A stretch of DNA of 38,344 bases, taken from NCBI RefSeq assembly GCF_005502465.1, contig NZ_SCOT01000029.1:1-38344 (forward strand), read 5' to 3'. This document shows positions 20,666-29,682 of this stretch, in pieces. The notes under the pieces are model-generated. The model saw only the letters and a program-made list of their open reading frames with translations. It did not search any database and had not been told where the DNA came from. The position numbers and the translations under genes are program-made. Every line of letters starts with the position of its first letter. Positions within the stretch are counted from its first letter, which is position 1. The stretch is from Sphingopyxis sp. L1A2A (GTDB taxonomy: Bacteria > Pseudomonadota > Alphaproteobacteria > Sphingomonadales > Sphingomonadaceae).

Positions 20666-21781
20666 TCAGGCGAGTGCCTGCTCGACAGACACATAATCGG
20701 TTCCGACCGCTTCGGCTACGGCCTCGAACGTGACCTTACCATTCCAGACGTTGAGTCCCTGCGCAAGATGCACGTCGCGCTTCAGGGCCGCTTTCCACCC
20801 CAGGTCGGCGATACGCAGCGCGTGCGGCAGCGTCACATTGTTCAGCGCATAGGTGCTGGTGCGCGCGACCGCGCCGGGCATGTTGGCGACCGCATAATGA
20901 ACGATGCCGTCGACGACATAGGTCGGGTCGGCATGGGTGGTCGCATGGCTCGTCTCGAAACAGCCGCCCTGATCGATCGCGACGTCGACCAGCACCGACC
21001 CCGCTTGCATCGTGCCGAGCATGTCGCGGGTGACCAGCTTGGGCGCTTCGGCGCCGGGGATCAGCACCGCGCCGATCACCAGATCAGCCTCGGCGACGCA
21101 TTCGGCCAGATTGGCGCGGTTGGAAAAGCGCGTCTTGGCGCGCGATTCAAAAAAGGTGCCGACGCGTTCGAGCACTTCGGGATCGCGGTCGAGGATGGTG
21201 ACGTCGGCGCCGAGGCCCGCCGCCATCTGCGCGGCGTTGAAGCCGACGACGCCGCCGCCGATCACGCACACCTTGCCCGGTGCAACGCCGGGAACGCCGC
21301 CGAGCAGCACGCCGCGGCCGCCATGCGCCTTTTCCAGCGCGGTCGCGCCGGCCTGGATCGACATCCGCCCCGCGACCTGGCTCATCGGTTTGAGCAGCGG
21401 CAGACCGCCGTGCGGGCTGGTGACGGTTTCATAAGCGATGCAGACGGCGCCCGACTTCATCAGGTCGCGAGTCTGGTCGGGATCGGGGGCGAGGTGGAGG
21501 TAGGTGTAGAGGATCTGGCCCTCGCGCAGCATCGCGCGCTCCCCGGGCTGCGGCTCCTTGACCTTGACCACCATGTCGCAGGTCGCAAAAATCTCTTCGG
21601 CGGTCTGGACGATCTCGGCGCCCGCCTCGACATAGAAGCGGTCGTGCGCGCCGATGCCCGCGCCGGCGCCGGTCTGCACCAGCACCCGGTGGCCGTGCAC
21701 GCTCAGCTCGCGCGCGCTTTCGGGGGTCAGCCCGACGCGATATTCGTGGTTCTTGATTTCCTTGGGGGTGCCGATGATCAT
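20666..21781 (-). CDS. ald: Alanine dehydrogenase
   Basis: NAD-dependent interconversion of L-alanine with pyruvate and ammonia. The 371-residue protein begins [20 protein letters not shown], the family signature, with Lys75 and His96 (VKVKEPQP and LHLAPD) in the catalytic positions and the NAD loop [26 protein letters not shown] precedes the ATG. A divergent Lrp/AsnC gene lies 159 bases away, which suggests alanine-responsive control as in other bacteria. Confidence 0.98.
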   Translation of the reverse strand: MIIGTPKEIKNHEYRVGLTPESARELSVHGHRVLVQTGAGAGIGAHDRFYVEAGAEIVQTAEEIFATCDMVVKVKEPQPGERAMLREGQILYTYLHLAPDPDQTRDLMKSGAVCIAYETVTSPHGGLPLLKPMSQVAGRMSIQAGATALEKAHGGRGVLLGGVPGVAPGKVCVIGGGVVGFNAAQMAAGLGADVTILDRDPEVLERVGTFFESRAKTRFSNRANLAECVAEADLVIGAVLIPGAEAPKLVTRDMLGTMQAGSVLVDVAIDQGGCFETSHATTHADPTYVVDGIVHYAVANMPGAVARTSTYALNNVTLPHALRIADLGWKAALKRDVHLAQGLNVWNGKVTFEAVAEAVGTDYVSVEQALA

Positions 21782-21901
21782 GGTCGCTCTCCATTGCTTC
21801 GCCGCTGGTCGCGCGGCCTGGCGCCGCGTCGTTCATGGCTGCGCCTAATAGCAGAAACGGCGCGCGAGGTGCTTGCATATCGTCCTTGGATTGGCGACAA
21901 A

Positions 21902-21938
21902 CACGCACGAATTTTGCGTGGAATAGGAAAATAACGCA
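21902..21938. promoter_or_regulatory. Candidate Lrp/AsnC operator between ald and lrp
   Basis: CACGCA (21902-21907) and TGCGTG (21915-21920) form an inverted pair with a 7-base centre containing the AT-rich GAATTT, and a further ACGCA occurs at 21934-21938. Dyad half-sites around an AT-rich centre suit Lrp-family binding. The site lies just before the lrp start and about 120 bases upstream of ald. Role inferred. Confidence 0.45.
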
Positions 21939-21940
21939 CG

Positions 21941-22426
21941 ATGATTGATCGAATCGATCGGAAACTCCTCGACCTGCTGCAACGACAGGGACCGCGCCCC
22001 GCCGCTGAACTGGGCGAAGCGGTGGGGCTGTCGGCGTCGGCGTGCCATCGCCGCATCCGCGCGCTGGAGACGGCGGGGATCATCACCGGCTACGCCGCGC
22101 GGCTGGCGCCCGATCGCATCGGGCTGGGGCTCGACGTCTTCGTCGACATCAGCCTGACCTCGCAAAGCGAAGAAGCGCTGACCGCGTTCGAAAGCGCGGT
22201 CAAAAGTTTCGATGAAATCCTCGAATGTCAGCTGCTCTCGGGCGCGTCGGACTATCGCCTGCGCGTCGCGGCGCGCAATGTCGCCGATTTCGACCGGCTG
22301 CACCGCCACTGCCTGTCGCGGCTGCCCGGGGTCGCGGCGATGCACAGCGCCTTTGCATTGCGCACGATCAAGGCGTTCGAGGGCTATCCGCTCCCCACCG
22401 CTTCCCCCCTCGACGAGCGCGGCTAG
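21941..22426 (+). CDS. Lrp/AsnC-family transcriptional regulator
   Basis: DNA-binding regulator that senses amino acids. The 161-residue protein has the N-terminal winged HTH (IDRKLLDLLQRQGPRPAAEL followed by GEAVGLSASACHRRIRAL) and the C-terminal RAM ligand domain (GLDVFVDISLTSQSEEALTA; ILECQLLSGASDYRLRV). Divergent to ald, so probably the activator of alanine dehydrogenase (AldR-like) and autoregulated through the dyads just upstream of its start. A weak AGGAAA lies about ten bases before the ATG. Confidence 0.93.
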   Translation: MIDRIDRKLLDLLQRQGPRPAAELGEAVGLSASACHRRIRALETAGIITGYAARLAPDRIGLGLDVFVDISLTSQSEEALTAFESAVKSFDEILECQLLSGASDYRLRVAARNVADFDRLHRHCLSRLPGVAAMHSAFALRTIKAFEGYPLPTASPLDERG

Positions 22427-22446
22427 CGCGAAAAATCGCACGCTGG

Positions 22447-22461
22447 TTAACGGCGAATTTA
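22447..22461 (+). promoter_or_regulatory. Candidate CtrA-type site upstream of the chemotaxis receptor
   Basis: TTAA, seven bases, then TTTA: one mismatch from the alphaproteobacterial CtrA box TTAA-N7-TTAA. It lies about 90 bases upstream of the receptor start. CtrA controls motility and chemotaxis genes in many alphaproteobacteria. A single weak match, so only suggestive. Confidence 0.3.
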
Positions 22462-22552
22462 CCAACCGCGCCGCATAGCCCGGTCATATGTTTTGCGGAC
22501 GATGACGAGCGGCAGACTCGCGCAAGTTCGGATCGATCAGGGAAGCAGGATC

Positions 22553-23905
22553 ATGGTGAAGGAAAATCCGATTCATAAGCAGCAAATCGACCCGATTTTG
22601 ATGGCCGACCGCTTTCCCTATTATGATCTCGACGGCCAGCTCGCCGCCACCGCTGCCGAGATTCACATGATCATTGCCGGCCGCGAAGAGGCCATCGCGG
22701 CCGCCTATTGGAATGCGTTCAACGCATTGCCCAGCGTCGAGCGCGGGGTCGAAGGCGAGCTGCTCGCCTCGTACATCCGCGGCAGCGCGCGCCACACCGA
22801 AACCAAATATGCCGAGGCCGCGGGGCAAGAGGTCGCGACGATCGCGTGCCAGAACGCCCATATGGCACGGCGCGTCAAACTGCCGCTTGCCTCGGTCATG
22901 TCGTGCATCGCCGAAAGCCAGCGGCTGACCATCGAATATGTCGTGACCGCCTGCATCGACGATCCGGCGCGGCTGGCGCGGCTGACCAGTGCGGTCAACC
23001 GGCTGGCGCTGCTCGAATTCGACATCATGCAACGCTATGCCGAAAAACTCGACGGCGCGATCATCTCCAGCGAACGCCAGACGCTCGCGGGCGATTTCGA
23101 CCGCTCGATCGCCTCGCTGGTGCAGGACACCGACGGGGTGCGCGAACAGCTCGCCAAACAGGCCGCCTCGGCCGACCAGGCGGCAAAGGGCATGATCGCC
23201 AAAACCAGCGAAGTCGCCGCCGCGTCCGAACAATCGGCTATGGCGATGCGCGAAGCCGCCTCGACCGCCGCCGGCCTGATCCGCGCGATCGAGGATGCAC
23301 GCAGCGAGGTCGAAGCATCGGCCAGCGTCGCCACCCGCGCGTCGGAACAGGCGGGCGAAGCCGTCGCAATGTCCGAAACGCTGTCGCACCATGCCGAATC
23401 GATCGAATCCATCCTGGGCCTGATCCGCGAGATCGCGGGCCAGACCAATTTGCTCGCGCTGAACGCAACGATCGAGGCGGCACGCGCCGGCGAATCGGGC
23501 CGCGGCTTTGCCGTCGTCGCGCAGGAGGTCAAAAGCCTCGCCAACGAAACCGCGCGCGCCACCGACGATATCGCCGGCAAGATCACCGCGATCCAGCAAG
23601 CGACGCGCGGGTCGGTCAGCGCCAACCAGTCGATCCAGCAGACCATTGTCGAAGTGCAACGCTCGGCGCAGCGTATCCGCGACGCGATGGACGCGCAGGC
23701 CCAGACGGTCACCTCGATCACCGCCGCGGTCGACGAAACCGCGCTCGCCGCCGACAGCATGTCGTCGACGATCGCCAGCATCCGCAACGATTCGGGCATG
23801 GTCGCCAGCGAAATCAGCGTGCTCAGCCAGGAATTCGGCAAGATGGGCGGCCGGTTGCAGCAGCTGGAACAGGCCGCGAGCGAGTTCAGCCGCCGGGTGG
23901 CGTAA
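22553..23905 (+). CDS. Soluble methyl-accepting chemotaxis protein with globin-like sensor
   Basis: Chemoreceptor of 450 residues without signal peptide or membrane segment, hence cytoplasmic. Residues 290-335 hold the conserved CheA/CheW-binding tip ([37 protein letters not shown]) within a long coiled coil from about 180 to the end. The helical N-terminal part (30-175) resembles the sensor of globin-coupled receptors, and His103 in [12 protein letters not shown] falls near where the haem-binding His would lie; this part is inference. No CheR-docking pentapeptide at the C-terminus. The ATG at 22553 follows GGGAAGCAGG; an upstream start at 22493 would add 20 doubtful residues. Confidence 0.9.
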   Translation: MVKENPIHKQQIDPILMADRFPYYDLDGQLAATAAEIHMIIAGREEAIAAAYWNAFNALPSVERGVEGELLASYIRGSARHTETKYAEAAGQEVATIACQNAHMARRVKLPLASVMSCIAESQRLTIEYVVTACIDDPARLARLTSAVNRLALLEFDIMQRYAEKLDGAIISSERQTLAGDFDRSIASLVQDTDGVREQLAKQAASADQAAKGMIAKTSEVAAASEQSAMAMREAASTAAGLIRAIEDARSEVEASASVATRASEQAGEAVAMSETLSHHAESIESILGLIREIAGQTNLLALNATIEAARAGESGRGFAVVAQEVKSLANETARATDDIAGKITAIQQATRGSVSANQSIQQTIVEVQRSAQRIRDAMDAQAQTVTSITAAVDETALAADSMSSTIASIRNDSGMVASEISVLSQEFGKMGGRLQQLEQAASEFSRRVA

Positions 23906-23926
23906 CCGCACAAACTGCCCCCTCTC

Positions 23927-24004
23927 CGTTATCCCGGCGAAAGCCGGGATCTCACCCTCGCCACCTGACGCACCGGCGAGATCCCGGCCTTCGCCGGGAT
24001 GACG
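23927..24004. repeat. Palindromic repeat (ATCCCGGC/GCCGGGAT type) after the receptor gene
   Basis: CGTTATCCCGGCGAAAGCCG at the left and CGGCCTTCGCCGGGATGACG at the right, with GGGATCTC pairing with GAGATCCC, form a long dyad. Same architecture (CGTNA...TGACG ends) as the repeats in truB and ligA, closest to the ligA one by its CCCGGCGAAAGC core. Confidence 0.82.
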
Positions 24005-24063
24005 ATTAACCGATACGTCGGCGCCAACTTGGCAAGGCCAGCTGCGCTGCCTAAAGCCGCACC

Positions 24064-24756
24064 ATGCAAACCCACATCCTGATCACCGGCGCCAGCCGCG
24101 GCATCGGCGCCGCGATCGCCGCTGCGCTGACCTCGGAAGCCACCAGAACGGTCGCGCTGTCGAGCGCCGACGGCGATTTTGCCGACCCGGCAACCCCCGC
24201 CCGTCTGTGGCAGCACAGCCTCGACCGGCTCGACGGCCGCATCGACGTGCTGGTCAACAATGCCGGGATTTTTGAGCCCAATCCGCTCGATGACGAAGAC
24301 GCCGACTGGCTGGCGAACTGGAACCGCACCCTCCAGGTCAATCTGACCGCCAGCGCCGACCTCTGCCGCCGCGCGGTGCTGCATTGGCAGGATCGCAAGG
24401 CAGCAGGCCGCATCATCAACATCGCCAGCCGCGCCGCGCACCGCGGCGACAGCCCGGCGCACTGGCATTATGCCGCGTCAAAGGCGGGCATGGTCGCGAT
24501 GACCAAGACGATCGCGCGCGCCTATGCCCAGGAAGGCATCCTCGCTTTTGCGATCTGCCCCGGCTTCACCATGACCGGCATGGCCGAAGATTCTCTGGCC
24601 AGCCCGGGCGGCGCCAATTTGCTCGCCGACATTCCGCTGGGCCGGGTGGCGATGCCGGGCGAGGTCGCCGAAATGGCGCGTTGGTGCGCGCTCGATGCTC
24701 CGCCGTCGATGACCGGCGCGGTGCTCGACGTCAACGGCGCCAGCTATGTGCGCTGA
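24064..24756 (+). CDS. Short-chain dehydrogenase/reductase (SDR)
   Basis: NAD(P)-dependent oxidoreductase of the classical SDR type, 230 residues. Cofactor motif TGASRGIG at 8-15, NNAG at 65-68, catalytic Tyr136-x3-Lys140 (YAASK) with a Ser near 122 (NIASRAAH), and the CPGF motif after strand six. It is shorter than the usual 245-250 because the segment after beta-2 is condensed. Substrate unknown. It starts a plus-strand pair with prmA, three bases apart, so the two are co-translated. Confidence 0.93.
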   Translation: MQTHILITGASRGIGAAIAAALTSEATRTVALSSADGDFADPATPARLWQHSLDRLDGRIDVLVNNAGIFEPNPLDDEDADWLANWNRTLQVNLTASADLCRRAVLHWQDRKAAGRIINIASRAAHRGDSPAHWHYAASKAGMVAMTKTIARAYAQEGILAFAICPGFTMTGMAEDSLASPGGANLLADIPLGRVAMPGEVAEMARWCALDAPPSMTGAVLDVNGASYVR

Positions 24757-24759
24757 ATC

Positions 24760-25731
24760 ATGAGCTGGCTGATCTCGCTCCCCTGCACCCGCGCCGAGGC
24801 CGAAGCGGTCTCCGCCGGTGGGTCGGCGCTCGACGCCCTCGCCGAACCGCCGGTGGTGGTGACGCGCGAAATCGACGAGGATGCCGGGCTGTGGCAACTC
24901 GACGCCTATGTCGACGAGGCGCCCACCGCCGACCTGCTGGCGATGGTCCAGGCGCTGGTGCCGAGCGCCAGGCGCACGCAGCCGACGGTCGAGGAACTGC
25001 CTGAAGAAGATTGGGTGACCATCAGTCAACAGGGGCTTGAACCCGTGCACGCGGGCCGCTTCTTCGTCCACACCAGCAGCTACGCCGACCGCGTCCCCCC
25101 GGGCACGACCCCGTTCCTGATCGACGCCAGCCAGGCGTTCGGCACCGGCGGCCACGACACCACCGCAGGCTGTCTGGCGATGCTCGACCGGATGAAGCGC
25201 AAAGGCATCGCCCCGCGCAACATCGCCGACATCGGCACCGGCACCGGACTACTCGCCTTTGCCGCCATGGCTTTATGGCCAAGCGCGCGGACGATCGCGT
25301 CGGACATCGACCCCGCGAGCATTTTCGTCACCCGCGACAATGCGGCGATCAACCATGTCCCGCTCGGCCGCGGCAGCGGCGCCCTGACGCTCGCGGTCGC
25401 ACCGGGGACCGACCATCCGGCGATCCGCCACCGCGCCCCCTATGACCTCGTCATCGCGAACATCCTCGCCGGCCCGCTGATCACCCTCGCCCCCGACATC
25501 GGCGCCGCAACCGCACCCGGCGGCCATGCCATCCTTGCCGGGCTGATCGCGCGCCAGATGGCCCCGGTGCTCGCCGCCTATCGCGCGCAGGGCTTTCGCC
25601 TCGCGGCGCGCGGCGGCAGCGCTGAATGGCCGTGCCTGTTGCTGGTCAAGCGCCGCCGCTACGGCTGGCGCCGCCAGGAACGCGCCTTTCACCGCGCCAG
25701 CCCGTCAGATGCCAGCTTCGGGAGCTGGTAG
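24760..25731 (+). CDS. prmA: Ribosomal protein L11 methyltransferase
   Basis: SAM-dependent trimethylation of L11. The 323-residue protein has the N-terminal substrate domain, the linker with FLIDASQAFGTGGHDTTAGC, motif I ADIGTGTGLLAFAA, the acidic end of motif II (SDIDP) and the NILAGPL motif typical of PrmA. The C-terminal 35 residues (KRRRYGWRRQERAFHRAS and following) are a basic extension. It is three bases behind the SDR gene, sharing its transcript. Confidence 0.95.
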   Translation: MSWLISLPCTRAEAEAVSAGGSALDALAEPPVVVTREIDEDAGLWQLDAYVDEAPTADLLAMVQALVPSARRTQPTVEELPEEDWVTISQQGLEPVHAGRFFVHTSSYADRVPPGTTPFLIDASQAFGTGGHDTTAGCLAMLDRMKRKGIAPRNIADIGTGTGLLAFAAMALWPSARTIASDIDPASIFVTRDNAAINHVPLGRGSGALTLAVAPGTDHPAIRHRAPYDLVIANILAGPLITLAPDIGAATAPGGHAILAGLIARQMAPVLAAYRAQGFRLAARGGSAEWPCLLLVKRRRYGWRRQERAFHRASPSDASFGSW

Positions 25732-25794
25732 CTAAACGCTGGAAATCTTGTAATGATTTGGTAGTCTTGGCGAATCTTCACCGGGAGCATCCGC

Positions 25795-26607
25795 ATGAGC
25801 CTGCTTGCCGCCATCGTCCTGCTTGCTGCTGCTCCTGCCGCCAGCGACAACCCCGACGCCATCGTCGTGACCGGCACCCCCGACGCAAAGCGCGAAGAGC
25901 GTAAACGCGCCGCCGAATTTGTCCGGCGCGCGGGCGTTGCCCGGCTGGAGCCCGTGGCGCGGTGGATCGCCCCCGTCTGTCCCCGCACCGTCGGCGTCGA
26001 TGCCGATGTCGCGGCGATCGTCGACAAACGGATTCGCGCGGTCGCGGCGGCGGCGGGGGCGCCGGTCGCTGCACAGCGCTGCACCCCCAACATCGCCGTG
26101 ATCTTCACCGACGACGGCGACGGCCTGACCCGCGCGATCTTTGAAAAATCGCCGCGGCAGGTCGGCTCGCTATCGCCGATCGAGCGCCAACGATTGATCC
26201 AGGGCGATGGCCCGATCCGCTGGTGGTACGGGACGCGCGACGAAAGCCGCGACGGGATGCCGGCGACCGGCGGCATGCTCAAACAGTATAACAGCAGCCT
26301 GGTCAGCACGCAGGTGGTGCGCGCGCTGCAATCGGCAACGGTCATTGTCGATGCCGAGCAGGCGAATGGCGCACTGCTCGATGCGGTCGCCGCTTACACG
26401 GCGATGGTCGCGCTCGCCGAACTGAACGGCAATCCGCCGCCACCGCAGGATTCGATCATGGGGCTGTTCGGTGACGAACCGGGGCGCCGCGCGCTTTCGG
26501 ACAACGACGTCGCCCTGCTGCGCGGCATTTACCGCCTGCCCCCTGACCGCGAAGCCTATCAGCACCGGCGCCAATTGGTCGGGGCGGTTCGCCAGCGCGA
26601 GCATTGA
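25795..26607 (+). CDS. Secreted protein of unknown function
   Basis: A 270-residue protein starting with a signal peptide (MSLLAAIVLLAAAPAASDNP). The mature part has two cysteines (APVCPRTVGV and AQRCTPNIAVIF) probably joined by a disulphide, an FTDDGDGLTRAIFEKSP segment, and a C-terminal block (PQDSIMGLFGDEPGRRALSD, then DVALLRGIYRLPPDREAYQH). Similar exported proteins are known to me from sphingomonads, only as hypotheticals. GGGAG precedes the ATG. It ends three bases before the convergent phhA stop, with no terminator between. Confidence 0.85.
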   Translation: MSLLAAIVLLAAAPAASDNPDAIVVTGTPDAKREERKRAAEFVRRAGVARLEPVARWIAPVCPRTVGVDADVAAIVDKRIRAVAAAAGAPVAAQRCTPNIAVIFTDDGDGLTRAIFEKSPRQVGSLSPIERQRLIQGDGPIRWWYGTRDESRDGMPATGGMLKQYNSSLVSTQVVRALQSATVIVDAEQANGALLDAVAAYTAMVALAELNGNPPPPQDSIMGLFGDEPGRRALSDNDVALLRGIYRLPPDREAYQHRRQLVGAVRQREH

Positions 26608-26610
26608 CGA

Positions 26611-27483
26611 TCAGCCGTTTTTGGCGAGCGCATAATCCTGGGTGCCGCGCGTCACCACCGCATCCCCGGGCAGGATATCGGCAATCGCAATCGGCGGCAG
26701 CGCCGCATTGGCCGCATAAAGCGGCGCAAAATCGGTGTTCACCGTCGTCGCCAGCAACTGGTCCAGACTGTCGATGACGAAATAATTCTGCTGGAAATCG
26801 TCGATCCGGTAATCGGTCCGCATGACGCGCGCGAGGTCGAAACCGATGCGGTTGGGGCTGTCCGAATCGAGCGCGAACAGGCTTTCGGCATAGGAGGACA
26901 CGATCCCGGCACCATAGATGCGCAGGCCGCCTGCCTCGCGGATCAGCCCGAATTCGACCGTATACCAATATAGCCGCGCCAACTGCTTCAGCGCATCGAA
27001 CTTCAGGCTGCGCAGCCCCCCCTCGCCATAGGCGACCATATAATCGGCAAACACCGGGTCGGCGAGCATCGGGACATGGCCGAATACATCGTGAAACACG
27101 TCGGGTTCCTGCAGATAGTCCAGCTGCTGCGGGGTGCGGATGAAATTGCCCGCCGGGAAACGCCGGTTCGCCAGATGGTCGAAAAACACCGCGTCGGGCA
27201 CCAGCCCCGGCACCGCAACGACCTGCCACCCGGTCGCCGCCATCAACCGCGCATTAAGCTCGCGATAATCGGGAATCCCCGGCTTTTCGAGCCGCAGCAC
27301 ATCGATCCCGCGCAGAAAGGCATCGGCGGCGCGGCCCGGCAGCATATCCGACTGGCGCGCGAACAGCCGGTCCCACATCGCATGTTCGTCGGCGGTGAAG
27401 GCATCCCAATTTTGCGGACAGGTCCAATCGGCCGCGGCGCCCGGCGGCGGCGTATCGTGGACGTGGGTAAACTGGCTTTCCAT
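26611..27483 (-). CDS. phhA: Phenylalanine 4-monooxygenase
   Basis: Pterin- and iron-dependent hydroxylation of phenylalanine to tyrosine. The 290-residue single-domain bacterial form keeps the iron ligands His131 and His136 (PDVFHDVFGHVPML) and Glu177 (YWYTVEFGLI), with GLRIYGAGIVSS following. There is no regulatory ACT domain, as usual in bacteria. It starts 39 bases after modC on the same strand; a dyad lies in that gap, so it may have its own promoter. Confidence 0.97.
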   Translation of the reverse strand: MESQFTHVHDTPPPGAAADWTCPQNWDAFTADEHAMWDRLFARQSDMLPGRAADAFLRGIDVLRLEKPGIPDYRELNARLMAATGWQVVAVPGLVPDAVFFDHLANRRFPAGNFIRTPQQLDYLQEPDVFHDVFGHVPMLADPVFADYMVAYGEGGLRSLKFDALKQLARLYWYTVEFGLIREAGGLRIYGAGIVSSYAESLFALDSDSPNRIGFDLARVMRTDYRIDDFQQNYFVIDSLDQLLATTVNTDFAPLYAANAALPPIAIADILPGDAVVTRGTQDYALAKNG

Positions 27484-27507
27484 CAGATCGCTTCTATCAT
27501 CAAAATG

Positions 27508-27521
27508 GTTTCAAGTGAAAC
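27508..27521. promoter_or_regulatory. Small perfect dyad upstream of phhA
   Basis: GTTTCA and TGAAAC with a two-base centre, about 25 bases before the phhA start and directly behind the modC stop. This position suits an operator of an aromatic-amino-acid regulator. Nothing else in the window identifies the binding protein. Confidence 0.35.
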
Positions 27522-27522
27522 T

Positions 27523-28143
27523 TTATTCGCCAATCTCCACCACCGACGTCGCCAGCCGCTCGACCTCGGCGCGGTCATGACTGACATACAGGATCGGCAG
27601 TTTCAATTCGTCGCGAATCCGTTCGATCACCGCCATGATATCGCCGCGCCGCGCCGCGTCGAGCGACGACAGCGGCTCGTCGAGCAACAGGCAGTCGGGA
27701 CCGCGCAGCAGGGCGCGGCCGATCGCGACGCGCTGCGCCTCGCCCCCCGACAGGCTGTGCGGCCAGCGCCCGAGCAGCCCGCCGATGCCGAGGAAATCGA
27801 CCGCCTCGTCCAGGCTCATCCAGCGCGCCGCGGGATCGGCCAGACCATGGCCGTACAGCAGATTGGCGCGCACCCGGCGATGCGGGAACAGTCGCCCGTC
27901 CTGAAAGACATAGCCGATCCGCCGCGCCTCGGGCGGCAGGTCGACGCCGTCACCGAACAGCGTCTGCGCGCCGATCCGGATATGCCCGCGGTCGGGGCGC
28001 AGCAGCCCGGCGACCATATTGAGGATGCTCGTCTTGCCGACCCCCGACGGCCCGAACAGCGCGGTCAGCCCCGGCCCGGCGGTAAATTGTGCCGCGATCG
28101 TCCGGTCGCCCAGCCGCTTGGCGACATCGATATCAATCGCCAT
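27523..28143 (-). CDS. modC: Molybdate ABC transporter ATPase (short ModC)
   Basis: ATPase of the molybdate importer. Walker A GPSGVGKTS at 31-39, Q-loop Gln81 (YVFQDGRLFPHRRV), signature LSGGE at 131-135, Walker B CLLLDEP at 151-157 and the H-loop (YVSHDRAEVERLA). At 206 residues it lacks the C-terminal MOP domain of full-length ModC (about 350), as in the short variants. The ATG at 28143 overlaps the modB 3' end by 11 bases. Confidence 0.92.
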   Translation of the reverse strand: MAIDIDVAKRLGDRTIAAQFTAGPGLTALFGPSGVGKTSILNMVAGLLRPDRGHIRIGAQTLFGDGVDLPPEARRIGYVFQDGRLFPHRRVRANLLYGHGLADPAARWMSLDEAVDFLGIGGLLGRWPHSLSGGEAQRVAIGRALLRGPDCLLLDEPLSSLDAARRGDIMAVIERIRDELKLPILYVSHDRAEVERLATSVVEIGE

Positions 28144-28828
28144 GGCGCGCCCGTTCGCCATGGGTCCGCCGCACCAGCCATTCGGACAGGATCAGCGCGC
28201 CCAGCGACAGCGCCACCGACAGCAGCGCCAGCCGTGTCACCATCGCCTCGCCGCCGGGCACCTGCAGCGCCGAATAGATGGCGAGGGGCAGGGTGCGGGT
28301 TTCGCCGGGGATATTCGAGACAAAGGTGATCGTCGCGCCAAACTCACCGATCGACCGCGCAAAGCCGAGCACCAGCGCCGCGAGAACGCCGGGCAGCGCC
28401 AGCGGCAGGCTGATCGTCCAAAAGCTGTACCAGGGGCTCGCGCCCAGCGTCCGCGCCGCCCCTTCCAGCCGCCGGTCGATGCCCTCGATCGACAGCCGCA
28501 TCGCGCGGACCATCAGCGGCAGGGCCATGATCGCCGCCGCCAGCGCAGCGCCGGTCCAGCGGAACATCAGGCTGACCCCGAACCAGCTTTCCAGCCAGCG
28601 CCCGACCGGGCCGAACGGGCCGAACGCGATGAGCAGCAGCCAGCCGGTGACCACCGGCGGCAGCACCAGCGGCAAATGCACCAGCGCATCAACGACAATC
28701 CGCCCCGGAAAGCGATGGCGCGCGAGCAGCCACGCCAGCGCAAAAGCGATCGGCAGCGTGATCAGCACCGCGGCGCCGCCGACCTTCAACGACAGCGCAA
28801 CGATCTCCCACTCTTCCGCCGACAGCAT
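28133..28828 (-). CDS. modB: Molybdate ABC transporter permease
   Basis: Inner-membrane channel of the molybdate importer, 231 residues with about five membrane helices. HLPLVLPPVVTGWLLLIAFG is typical of ModB, and the EAA loop (LEGAARTLGASPWYSFWTIS) that contacts ModC is present, followed by FARSIGEFGATITFV. The ATG shares a base with the modA stop (TGATG), indicating coupling. Confidence 0.95.
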   Translation of the reverse strand: MLSAEEWEIVALSLKVGGAAVLITLPIAFALAWLLARHRFPGRIVVDALVHLPLVLPPVVTGWLLLIAFGPFGPVGRWLESWFGVSLMFRWTGAALAAAIMALPLMVRAMRLSIEGIDRRLEGAARTLGASPWYSFWTISLPLALPGVLAALVLGFARSIGEFGATITFVSNIPGETRTLPLAIYSALQVPGGEAMVTRLALLSVALSLGALILSEWLVRRTHGERARHGD

Positions 28829-29592
28829 CAGGGCGCCGAAAAGCCGTGGCGGGCAAAGATCGCGCGGCCCTGCTTCGACCGCAGAAAGGCTTGGAATGCG
28901 GCCGCATCCTGATGTCGCGACGCCTTTAGCACCGCGACTGGATAGCGGATCGGCGGGTGGCTGGCCGCGGGCAGAAACGCGACGATCCGCACCGCTTTCG
29001 ATGCCCGCGCGTCGGTCGCATAGACGATGCCGAGCGGCGCCGCGCCGCGTTCGACCAGCGCTAATGCGGCACGGACATTTTCCGCCGGGGCGATTTTCGC
29101 GGCAACGCTGCGCCACACGCCCAGTCCGGTCAGCGCCGCCTTGGCATATTTGCCCGCGGGCACCGCCGCGGGATCGGCGAGCGCAAGGCGGCCGGCGCCA
29201 AGGGCGCGGGCGATCGGAAAACCACGCGCCGGGGTCAGCCGCACCTTGCTCGACACCGGCGCGATCAGCACCAGCCGGTTGCCGAGCAGCGCCAGACGGC
29301 TCCCCGGCCGCAGCAATCCTGCCTTGGCGACCGCATCCATCCAGTCCTCATCCGCCGACAGGAACAGGTCGGCGGGCGCGCCCGCAAGGATCTGCCGCGC
29401 CAGCGCCGACGACGCGGCGAATGACAGCACCGGCCGGGCATGGCCCTTCGCGGCCCAGACGCCGGCCGCTTCGGTCAGCGATTCCTGCAGACTCGCCGCC
29501 GCCAGCACCACCGGGCCGCGCTCGGCCGCCAGCGCGGCGGGAGTGAGCAGCAAGGCCGTCAGGCAAAGAAACAAGCGCCAATATTGGATCAT
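28828..29592 (-). CDS. modA: Molybdate-binding periplasmic protein
   Basis: Captures molybdate (or tungstate) for ModBC. The 254-residue protein has a signal peptide (LFLCLTALLLTPAALA, cut near residue 22), then VVLAAASLQESLTEAA with the Ser that contacts the oxyanion, FAASSALARQILAGAPADLF and LSADEDWMDAV, all standard for ModA. The ATG at 29592 was chosen over an upstream one because it starts the signal peptide. First gene of modABC; no ModE gene is visible. Confidence 0.94.
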   Translation of the reverse strand: MIQYWRLFLCLTALLLTPAALAAERGPVVLAAASLQESLTEAAGVWAAKGHARPVLSFAASSALARQILAGAPADLFLSADEDWMDAVAKAGLLRPGSRLALLGNRLVLIAPVSSKVRLTPARGFPIARALGAGRLALADPAAVPAGKYAKAALTGLGVWRSVAAKIAPAENVRAALALVERGAAPLGIVYATDARASKAVRIVAFLPAASHPPIRYPVAVLKASRHQDAAAFQAFLRSKQGRAIFARHGFSAP

Positions 29593-29682
29593 CGCCCCGG
29601 CTATAGGCCGAGCGGCGCGGCGGGAAAAGCCGCCCCGCCGCTTTTCAACCAAAATGCGCCGACCGACCTATTCGGCCCGCGG

